Made by a program: the position numbers and the translations under genes
Notes under the pieces: model-generated
What the model was told of the DNA's origin: nothing
Seen by the model: only the letters and a program-made list of their open reading frames with translations
Database searches by the model: none
Shown here: positions 1 through 5,892 of the stretch, piece after piece
Layout of the letters: each line of letters opens with the position of its first letter
How positions within the stretch are numbered: position 1 is the first letter of the stretch
Assembly (NCBI GenBank): GCA_038240295.1
Contig: JBBSDW010000167.1
Coordinates: 1 to 6,524, forward strand
DNA: 6,524 nucleotides
From: JABDDM01 sp038240295
Lineage (GTDB): Bacteria; Bacteroidota; Ignavibacteria; Palsa-1295
Reading direction: 5' to 3'

Positions 1-1387
1 AGAAGGATCTGCCGCGACACAACAAAATTACATCTATCAGTCGACGGATAATGGGGTCAACTGGAATACGCTTTACACATTCCCCGATCCGATGCTTCGC
101 TTCACAGGGCATATCGCAGGTGCCGGGTCCGTGATCTATGTCCAAACCGATGCTACGTATCCAGATGGACTCTACCGAAGTGATGATCTTGGACAAAGCT
201 GGATCCACGTGGGCGGTCCTTCCAACTCGCGGGACACCCGTTTCGTCGTTACCTGTCAGGGACAAGTGGTCTATGCCTTTGATGAAGGCGGAGGCATTTG
301 GAAAACAACCGATGGCGGCGATGGTACGATCAAGACCGGATCCCCGCTTATGCTTTCGGTAGATACTCTCAGATTAGGAGCAAGGTATTGCCGCCCAATT
401 CAAAACGCATTTCAGTTGAGCAATGCCACATGCGCTAGTACCATCATTGACTCAACCTCAATCTCCCGTGATCCAAATTCTTCCTTTCAGTTTGGTCACC
501 TTCCCAACGACACGCTTCCTGGAAATGAAACAGACTCAGAACGCATTGCATATAATCCAAATCTTAGCGACGGCGACACAAGTCTTCTGACGATCTATGC
601 GCATCAGGGAAATCAGATCATCGTCAAGACGGTCGTGCTTGCAGGTCATAACTTCACCTCGCCCACGCCATTCCTTGCGCCGATCGCGAGCGAACGTGCA
701 GGCGACACCGCTCAGGTTGCGATCTATTTAGTCCCGACGCGAGACCCGTTTTCGATTTCTTCCATAGGCCTGCATCTCGGTTTCAATGGCGACGTGCTAA
801 CCCCGGTAGGTCTAACAACCACGGGCACGCTCACGGATGGGGCGACCTCAGCGAAGTGGTCACCGCAAGGAAATAAAGGAGTTGATGTTACCATCTCACT
901 GCCAAAGCCGATCGATCAGACGTTCGATCTGACAAAACCGCTGTTTTACGTAAAGCTGCGCGCGACCCTAAGCGACTCGCTCGCCACCGACCTCAGGCTC
1001 GATAGTTTTGCCATCAACGGCCCAACTCCGCTTGCATTATGCTCGACTCCTGAAATTCGGTTCACCGAAATCCCGAAGTGCGGCGATTCAACGATCTCAC
1101 TCTCGCTCTCAAAGCAATTGCAGATTCGCTGGTTAACGGTCGCGCCCAACCCAGCGACCGGCGGCAAAGTCACGCTCCGGTTTTATCTTGAGGAGGAAAC
1201 TTCGCTTGCAATCGACCTGCTTGATCAAAGAGCTGCGTTAAGCTTACCGACCGTTGTGTCAACGTTTTCGAAAGGTGAACACTCGGTTGATCTCGATACA
1301 CATGCACTCCGCGCCCGCTGCTATTTCGTTTCGCTTCGCTCGCCAGCGGGCGCGATGATCTCTCAAAAATTGATCGAGTTGCGCTAA
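1..1387 (+). CDS. T9SS-secreted Asp-box propeller protein, copy 1 (5' end outside window)
   Basis: The frame is open from base 2 to the TAA at 1385-1387, giving 461 visible residues. The internal ATG at 92 is not the start, because the residues before it (an Asp box, STDNGVNW, then LYTFPDP) align with the interiors of the two downstream paralogues. Visible parts, numbered from base 2: Asp boxes at 14-21 (STDNGVNW) and 60-67 (SDDLGQSW), and a degenerate one at 102-109 (TTDGGDGT). An ASH/choice-of-anchor-D-like Ig domain spans about 117-215, with C130 and C144. A cohesin-like beta-sandwich spans about 225-340. A C347-x12-C360-GDST linker follows, then a T9SS sorting domain from about 376 (VAPNP to the C-terminal KLIELR). 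The missing N-terminus should carry a signal peptide and about three more Asp boxes. By family it is an exported surface or released protein; the ligand is unknown. In the sorting domain the usual G-T-Y-F is ARCYF, so sorting strength may differ. Confidence 0.9.
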   Translation, partial: EGSAATQQNYIYQSTDNGVNWNTLYTFPDPMLRFTGHIAGAGSVIYVQTDATYPDGLYRSDDLGQSWIHVGGPSNSRDTRFVVTCQGQVVYAFDEGGGIWKTTDGGDGTIKTGSPLMLSVDTLRLGARYCRPIQNAFQLSNATCASTIIDSTSISRDPNSSFQFGHLPNDTLPGNETDSERIAYNPNLSDGDTSLLTIYAHQGNQIIVKTVVLAGHNFTSPTPFLAPIASERAGDTAQVAIYLVPTRDPFSISSIGLHLGFNGDVLTPVGLTTTGTLTDGATSAKWSPQGNKGVDVTISLPKPIDQTFDLTKPLFYVKLRATLSDSLATDLRLDSFAINGPTPLALCSTPEIRFTEIPKCGDSTISLSLSKQLQIRWLTVAPNPATGGKVTLRFYLEEETSLAIDLLDQRAALSLPTVVSTFSKGEHSVDLDTHALRARCYFVSLRSPAGAMISQKLIELR

Positions 1388-1503
1388 AAGAGTCGTAAGT
1401 TAGGACTGATATTTTCAGCACCCCCTGTTTCATACCGTACTGGTCTTGTGTCTTCACACTCATGACTCGCACCTCACCAGCTACGACCAGATTTACGATT
1501 GAC

Positions 1504-1560
1504 ATGCGCTTTGCTATTTTCGTTGTCATTCTACTTACGGCACCGATGAGCCTTTGCGCT
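1504..1560 (+). other. Signal peptide of copy 2
   Basis: There is one arginine near the N-terminus, then a hydrophobic stretch (FAIFVVILL), a turn-forming TAPMS, and LCA before the mature glutamine. This looks like a signal peptidase I site of the A-x-A class. T9SS cargo needs such a Sec signal to reach the periplasm. Confidence 0.75.
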
Positions 1561-3246
1561 CAATGGAAGCTTGTTGCAACGCTCCCCTCGCCTTGTGACT
1601 GCGGCTTTTTTTATGACGAGTCGACGGGTTTTGTCGGGACCGGGATTCGTAACAATTTCAACTACCCTGCACAGATCTTCCACACGTCGGATGGCGGCGC
1701 AACGTGGCGACAGATGTCGACGCCCGACATTTATGGCGCGGTGACCAGTATCCAGATGTTGGGTCCCAATAACGGATTTGCATCTATTTACGCTGACGGA
1801 AGTCAGACGATGTGGTCCACCATGGATGGCGGATTGAGCTGGACCGATGTCTCGCCGGCTTCGGGCGTCGGTACGTGCGTCTATGTTACTCCTGCGGCAA
1901 CAACGATGACTGAGTGGCAGGCGAATGGGGGCTCGATGCCCAACGCGGGGGGAAGTTTTCGGCAGATCTTTGTAGGAGGCACTTCGAGCAATAGTAATGG
2001 GATCGACTTTGCTGACAATCTCAATGGTGCAGTGAGCCTCGGTCCGCTCTCAACGAATGGCTATTACTCGCACGACGGAGGACTGACGTGGAATATCGGT
2101 GATGGTCTTCCCGAATCGTGGTCTATCTACGCGCTCAAGGGTACGCACACGTTTTTTTCTGCTGCGGAGGAGAACGGGAATACGAATACGTACCAACGGA
2201 TCTATCGCTCTACCGACGGTGGGATGTCTTGGCAGAGCATCTATACGTTCGCTGACATTAAAGTACACTTTAGCGGGCACATTGCAGGCGCTGGTTCGAC
2301 CCTCTATGCGCAATCGGCTATGGCTTTAGGGATGAGGACTGGATTGTACCGATCCAATGATCTTGGACTGTCGTGGAAGCCAATTCAGGGCCCTACGAAT
2401 AGCCGTGACACCCGATTTGTTGTCACCGGTTGTGCGGGCAATGTCGTCTATGCTTTTGATGATAAAGGGGGCATTTTTAAAACAACGAATGGCGGTGATG
2501 GGACGATGCCATCGGGCACAACAACTCCTATGGAGTTAGCCAAGGTACAATCAGTAAAAGCCGGTGAGCATACGCTTATTCCCGTCTATTTCAAAGCTCC
2601 GTCGACGAAGTTCACGATCACAAGTTATGCGTTTCATCTGAAGTTCAATGGCGATGTTCTAACACCAGATAGCCTCCTCGCAGCAGGTACGCTTTCTGAA
2701 AAAGCTTCGGTAAAGAATTTTGCTCTGAGCGGCAATAGTGGCGTCTCTGCAAACATTACTCTATCAACGCCGATCACCGAAAAATCCGATCTATCGATCC
2801 CGCTGATGAATGTCGACGTTCGCGCGACGTTAAGCGATTCGATGACAACCGAGATATTGATCGACAGCTTCGCAATGAATGGGCTGACCTCACTAAGTGT
2901 TTGCTCTGTCCCGCAAACGACCTTTACACTCCTTCCGCAATGCGGCGATAGCACGATCTCGCAAGTGATGGCAAAACATTCGTTGATCGATCTATTGGGC
3001 GTTTCGCCTAATCCTTCGCATGGTGGAACTGTGAATGTATCATTCAATCTTGCGCAGCCGAGTGTTGTTTCGATGAATGTTGTGGATGCATTCGGAGAAA
3101 CGCATTCACATGAAGAGCACCTGTTCACGACTGGCAGGAATCAATTTTCGATCAATACTTCCGAGCTCACGAGCGGCACGTATTTTCTGCTTATCTCCGT
3201 GCCGGGCGAGCCTCCGATTTTGAGTAAGCTTAGTCAGTTGCGGTGA
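1504..3246 (+). CDS. T9SS-secreted Asp-box propeller protein, copy 2, lacking the Ig-like module
   Basis: The protein has 580 residues from the ATG at 1504. I chose this start because it opens directly onto a signal peptide (MRFAIFVVILL..., predicted cut after SLCA, mature end QWKLV) that matches gene 3. The in-frame ATG at 1462 would add 14 residues; neither has a Shine-Dalgarno motif. C18 does not fit a lipobox, so a lipoprotein is unlikely. Asp boxes lie at 61-68, 106-113, 189-196, 236-243 and 284-291, with a degenerate TTNGGDGT at 327-334, suggesting a six-bladed or similar propeller of the YCF48/BNR type. A cohesin-like domain follows directly at about 345-460, then C467-x12-C480-GDST, and a T9SS sorting domain at about 497-580 (SPNP, GTYFLLI, C-terminal KLSQLR). 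The ASH-like domain of the two sister genes is absent: only 17 residues separate GGDGT from the cohesin-like start, against 122-125 in the sisters. Probable role is surface or extracellular binding; this is inference. Confidence 0.92.
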   Translation: MRFAIFVVILLTAPMSLCAQWKLVATLPSPCDCGFFYDESTGFVGTGIRNNFNYPAQIFHTSDGGATWRQMSTPDIYGAVTSIQMLGPNNGFASIYADGSQTMWSTMDGGLSWTDVSPASGVGTCVYVTPAATTMTEWQANGGSMPNAGGSFRQIFVGGTSSNSNGIDFADNLNGAVSLGPLSTNGYYSHDGGLTWNIGDGLPESWSIYALKGTHTFFSAAEENGNTNTYQRIYRSTDGGMSWQSIYTFADIKVHFSGHIAGAGSTLYAQSAMALGMRTGLYRSNDLGLSWKPIQGPTNSRDTRFVVTGCAGNVVYAFDDKGGIFKTTNGGDGTMPSGTTTPMELAKVQSVKAGEHTLIPVYFKAPSTKFTITSYAFHLKFNGDVLTPDSLLAAGTLSEKASVKNFALSGNSGVSANITLSTPITEKSDLSIPLMNVDVRATLSDSMTTEILIDSFAMNGLTSLSVCSVPQTTFTLLPQCGDSTISQVMAKHSLIDLLGVSPNPSHGGTVNVSFNLAQPSVVSMNVVDAFGETHSHEEHLFTTGRNQFSINTSELTSGTYFLLISVPGEPPILSKLSQLR

Positions 3247-3263
3247 TCAAAGTAAAGATTCAG

Positions 3264-3281
3264 CACACACTTAACTGTGTG
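3264..3281 (+). repeat. Small hairpin just after the copy 2 stop
   Basis: CACACA (3264-3269) pairs perfectly with TGTGTG (3276-3281) around the loop CTTAAC. It starts 18 bases after the gene 2 stop and has no T-run behind it, so it is at most an mRNA 3'-end stabiliser. Confidence 0.4.
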
Positions 3282-3282
3282 G

Positions 3283-3302
3283 CGTGAAGCGCCTGCTTCG
3301 CG
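3283..3302 (+). repeat. Hairpin in the gap after copy 2
   Basis: CGTGAAGC and GCTTCGCG form an 8-bp stem with one G-T pair and the loop GCCT. A TTTTT run follows only 8 bases later (3311-3315), so this could be a weak terminator. Its right arm is also part of the larger inverted repeat at 3289-3356, so the two structures would compete. Confidence 0.4.
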
Positions 3303-3356
3303 ACCCTGACTTTTTCGGTCGACGAAAGTTTAGGGTGCGGGTCACGAAGGAGGCGC
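3289..3356. repeat. 68-nt imperfect inverted repeat
   Basis: The arm at 3289-3306 (GCGCCTGCTTCGCGACCC) and the reverse complement of 3339-3356 (GCGCCTCCTTCGTGACCC) agree at 16 of 18 positions. The spacer holds an inner TTTCG (3313-3317) and CGAAA (3323-3327) pair around the loop GTCGA. The right arm overlaps the 33-nt repeat copy at 3338-3370. The form recalls REP/MITE-like intergenic palindromes; the family is not recognised. Confidence 0.6.
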
Positions 3357-3370
3357 TTCGTGGCACACGG
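3338..3370. repeat. 33-nt palindrome-bearing repeat, copy A
   Basis: It is identical to positions 3625-3657 at 32 of 33 bases. It contains a perfect 7-bp stem, CACGAAG (3343-3349) with CTTCGTG (3356-3362), around the 6-base loop GAGGCG. The 36-nt direct repeat copy follows it immediately. Confidence 0.85.
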
Positions 3371-3406
3371 GGGCAGTGGCTTTCTTGTGATTGTCTATGC
3401 TGATTT
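3371..3406. repeat. 36-nt direct repeat, copy 1
   Basis: It matches 3503-3538 at 31 of 36 bases, sharing GGGCAG, GGCTTTCTTGTG, TTGTC and CTGATTT in order without gaps. It abuts the end of the 33-nt repeat copy A, so these may be parts of one composite element. Confidence 0.75.
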
Positions 3407-3445
3407 GCAGGGTATCGCCTGCGCACTTTCGTCCACCGAATTTAA

Positions 3446-3483
3446 AATAAAAGCCTCTCCTTCGCAGGAGAGGAGATTTTATT
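3446..3483 (+). terminator. Strong intrinsic terminator between copies 2 and 3
   Basis: CCTCTCCT (3454-3461) pairs perfectly with AGGAGAGG (3466-3473) around TCGC. Outside it, AATAAAA (3446-3452) pairs with TTTTATT (3477-3483). The T-rich tail on the + strand and the A-rich 5' flank fit an intrinsic terminator that could work in both directions. It lies 200 bases past the gene 2 stop and separates its transcript from gene 3. Confidence 0.8.
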
Positions 3484-3502
3484 GATTGTTGCTGGTTGGT
3501 GA

Positions 3503-3538
3503 GGGCAGAGGCTTTCTTGTGGTTGTCACTCCTGATTT
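3503..3538. repeat. 36-nt direct repeat, copy 2
   Basis: This is the second copy, lying just after the terminator hairpin. Here it precedes the nearest 33-nt repeat (copy B) by 86 bases rather than following it directly. The order of pieces therefore differs between the two halves of the gap, as if elements had been inserted or rearranged. Confidence 0.75.
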
Positions 3539-3624
3539 AGAAGGGTTGTGCGATCTACGAAAACCCGCGCTTCCGCACGAGGCTAAATATGGGCGACCGC
3601 GCTGCGGTGTTGGGACGATGGGAT

Positions 3625-3657
3625 CGGGTCACGAAGGAGGCCCTTCGTGGCACACGG
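3625..3657. repeat. 33-nt palindrome-bearing repeat, copy B
   Basis: This is the second copy, 287 bases downstream of copy A, with one difference that falls in the hairpin loop (GAGGCC instead of GAGGCG). The 7-bp CACGAAG/CTTCGTG stem is intact. Both copies are followed some distance later by CCACCGAAT (3433-3441 after A, 3689-3697 after B), suggesting a longer unit with variable interior. Confidence 0.85.
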
Positions 3658-3701
3658 TCGAGAGTCAGCGTTCGCCAAACAACTGCGCCCACCGAATATC
3701 G

Positions 3702-3709
3702 TATCTTTG
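3702..3709 (+). promoter_or_regulatory. Possible -7 element of a Bacteroidota-type promoter for copy 3
   Basis: TATCTTTG fits the Bacteroidota -7 consensus TAnnTTTG exactly and lies 74 bases before the chosen gene 3 start. No TTTG-like -33 partner is seen at the expected spacing, and an 8-mer with two free positions can occur by chance. The call is weak. Confidence 0.2.
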
Positions 3710-3783
3710 AATCAGCTTCCATAATGGCTGATCAGCTCGTTCGTCAAATGTTCGAACTGGCAACTCAAAAATCCATTCGGTTT

Positions 3784-3843
3784 ATGAAATTCGCGACGCT
3801 ATTATTAGCTGCGATGCTCATGAACGTACATGCTGCGAGCGCG
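3784..3843 (+). other. Signal peptide of copy 3
   Basis: A lysine at position 2 is followed by a hydrophobic core (FATLLLAAMLM) and an ASA cleavage motif, leaving QWQ as the mature end. The mature ends of copies 2 and 3 both start with QW, which supports both chosen starts. Confidence 0.8.
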
Positions 3844-5883
3844 CAATGGCAGAAGTTGCAGGCACTCGGTTCATCCTTCGACTGCGGTTTTGCGATCGAC
3901 GATCAAACCGTGCTCATTGGCTCCGGCAAAGGAGTAAATTTCAACGATCTGGAGAACAAGCCTGCTCAAATTTATAAGTCAACCGATGGCGGCGCGAACT
4001 GGCACCTGACTGTTTGTCCGATGGCGGCAGGCGCAGTCACTTCTATCTTCATGAAGGATGCGCTCACCGGATATGCCACGATCTTCCCGTTCCCCAACGT
4101 TCCGAGCACCGTTTTGTGGAAAACGACCGATGGCGGCGAGAACTGGACGGACCTTTCGCAAGCGATCTCGGGGAGTCCAACCACTGTTTACGCGACAAGC
4201 AAGGCGATCGTTCTATCGCTTTGGTATGACCTGGGTGGAAGCTCGACCGATGGAGACAACAGTTTTTCGCACGTACTCGGGACAACCGATAATGCTCACA
4301 CGAACGGGGTTGATTTCACTGACGATAACACCGGAGTGATATCGGTCTTTCAATCCTCGGCCTACCCGGCTCCTTTTTATTATACCTCAGATGGCGGCTT
4401 GACGTGGAACGCGTCCAGCGCCGAACGTGAGGCCTGGTCGGTGTATGGAAAAAAATGTACGCAAAAGTTCTTTACTGCCAATGAAGACTCTCTTGGGATG
4501 GGTCATGTCATTCATTGGTCGAGCGATGGCGGCCGAAGTTGGTCCGTACGCTTTTCGTTCGCCGATCCAAAAATGCAATTCACCGGTCACATCGCCGGTC
4601 GGCTCAACACACTTTATCTTCAAACGGATATCGTTTCGAACGAAGGCATGTTTCGGAGCGATGATCTTGGCTTGAGCTGGATGCCGATCGGCGGTCCATC
4701 GAATAATCGCGATACTCGTTTTGTCGTTGGCGGTTCGCACGGCCAGATCGTTTATGCCTTTGATCAACTGGGCGGAATATGGAAAACGACGACAGGCGGT
4801 GATGGCACGCTGCAAGGTGGGCCGGTTTCCAGTTCGCTGATTTCGATCACGGCCGATTCAACCGTTCTCGTTGCGCGAAACTGCAATCCCGATACGCTGC
4901 AAGTGGACACGTTCAACTTCGGATGTTCGGGAGTTACGATCGACAGCGCGACGATCGCACCCAACACACTCGGCGAGTTTGATCTGCAGATCACGAACCC
5001 ATCGCTCGAACCGGGAGAACATGCTTCGATCGTGATCCATTTTACTCCAAAGAATGCTACCAGCCACAACTCACTCGTGCACGTTTATGCGCATTCTTCG
5101 ATGGAGGTCTTCGATACAATCTTCAGCGTCATAGGGATCGACCGATCACCGAGTGAGTTGTACTTCGGACCAGCGCTCGCTGCGAACATCGGTGACACAG
5201 TCGATGTACCAATCTACCTCGCGCAAACGAATAACACGTTCACGATCTCATCACTCGAGGCAACCTACAATTTCGACGGCGATATTTTAACGCCGGTCGC
5301 AATCGAAACCAGAAATACGCTCATGGCGGGCGCCACGAATTATTTCGCGACCGGCTCGACACTCAAATCCTCGATCATTCACCTTGACCTACCAAGCGCG
5401 CTTAGTTCGAGCGGAATCAACTTCGCAACGCCTTTTTTCATCGTGCGGATGCGCGTAACGCTTTCAAAAAGCACCGCGACGGAGATTGTGCTTAGCACAC
5501 TGGCGATCAATAACGTCGCGCCTGCGGCGCTCTGTGCCATAACGAGTGTTCCCTTTCAAGCCATCCTCAGATGCGGAGATAGTACGATCAAAACAAAACT
5601 CACGGGCGGCGACGTTGCGAAACTCCTTCGAGCGCAGCCCAATCCGATGAGCCGAACCTACGAAGATGTTTGGTACGAATTGCCGAACGGCGGAGTTGTC
5701 GATCTCGATCTGATCGATGAGCAGGGAAACCGCGCGAAAGCCATCGTCTCAGGCTTGAGACAAACTGCCGGCAGCTACCACTTCCAGTTTAACAGCTCTC
5801 TGATCGCGGGCGGCACATACTTTTTGAGACTCTCGGTCGGGGGCGCCGTCGCGAGTACGTACAAGTTATTGCAGGAATATTAA
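3784..5883 (+). CDS. T9SS-secreted Asp-box propeller protein, copy 3 (full module set)
   Basis: The protein has 699 residues from the ATG at 3784. This start gives a clean signal peptide (MKFATLLLAAML..., cut after AASA, mature QWQKLQ) parallel to gene 2. The frame is open back to an ATG at 3589, but that stretch runs through an intergenic repeat and would bury the signal peptide behind 65 residues. ATG 3724 is a less likely alternative. Asp boxes lie at 66-73, 114-121, 201-208, 246-253 and 292-299, with degenerate TTTGGDGT at 335-342. An ASH-like Ig domain spans about 352-450 (C367, C381, then a GEHASIVIHFTP strand typical of the fold). A cohesin-like sandwich spans about 460-578, then C584-x12-C597-GDST, and a T9SS sorting domain at about 613-699 (QPNP, GGTYFLRL, C-terminal YKLLQEY). 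No sialidase catalytic set is seen. It is the most diverged copy in the cohesin-like domain. Its stop lies 9 bases from the end of the convergent holA. Confidence 0.92.
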   Translation: MKFATLLLAAMLMNVHAASAQWQKLQALGSSFDCGFAIDDQTVLIGSGKGVNFNDLENKPAQIYKSTDGGANWHLTVCPMAAGAVTSIFMKDALTGYATIFPFPNVPSTVLWKTTDGGENWTDLSQAISGSPTTVYATSKAIVLSLWYDLGGSSTDGDNSFSHVLGTTDNAHTNGVDFTDDNTGVISVFQSSAYPAPFYYTSDGGLTWNASSAEREAWSVYGKKCTQKFFTANEDSLGMGHVIHWSSDGGRSWSVRFSFADPKMQFTGHIAGRLNTLYLQTDIVSNEGMFRSDDLGLSWMPIGGPSNNRDTRFVVGGSHGQIVYAFDQLGGIWKTTTGGDGTLQGGPVSSSLISITADSTVLVARNCNPDTLQVDTFNFGCSGVTIDSATIAPNTLGEFDLQITNPSLEPGEHASIVIHFTPKNATSHNSLVHVYAHSSMEVFDTIFSVIGIDRSPSELYFGPALAANIGDTVDVPIYLAQTNNTFTISSLEATYNFDGDILTPVAIETRNTLMAGATNYFATGSTLKSSIIHLDLPSALSSSGINFATPFFIVRMRVTLSKSTATEIVLSTLAINNVAPAALCAITSVPFQAILRCGDSTIKTKLTGGDVAKLLRAQPNPMSRTYEDVWYELPNGGVVDLDLIDEQGNRAKAIVSGLRQTAGSYHFQFNSSLIAGGTYFLRLSVGGAVASTYKLLQEY

Positions 5884-5892
5884 AGTTAGGTT

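Larger units (their letters stand above)
3247..3783. other. 537-nt intergenic region, repeats and no convincing gene
   Basis: The gap holds, in order, two hairpins after gene 2, the 68-nt inverted repeat, repeat copies A and 1, the terminator, repeat copies 2 and B, and the leader of gene 3. A further perfect small hairpin, ACCGC-GCT-GCGGT, lies at 3596-3608. A 74-codon frame at 3486-3710 runs through the repeats and has no ribosome binding site or recognisable domain, so I do not call it a gene. Confidence 0.7.

Noticed and set aside
92..94. ATG at 92 as the start of the first gene
   Set aside because: The frame is open to the window edge and the upstream residues form an Asp box and FPDP segment that align with the interior of the paralogues. 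There is no signal peptide after this ATG.
1681..2505. Sialidase or other glycosidase activity suggested by the Asp boxes
   Set aside because: Asp boxes are structural and occur in many propellers. The arginine triad and RIP motif expected of sialidases are not seen, so no enzyme is called.
3338..3657. CRISPR-like spacing of repeated units
   Set aside because: There are only two copies of each repeat, at irregular distances and in different order, with no cas gene. They behave as dispersed intergenic repeats.
3486..3710. 74-codon open frame in the intergenic gap
   Set aside because: It overlaps repeat copies on both sides, overlaps the terminator's downstream flank, lacks a ribosome binding site and has no recognisable domain. 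It is probably a by-product of the repeats.
3589..3783. Longer N-terminus for the third propeller gene, starting at 3589
   Set aside because: The extra 65 residues are translated from the intergenic repeat at 3625-3657 and its flanks. They would place the signal peptide internally, and the paralogue has no counterpart.
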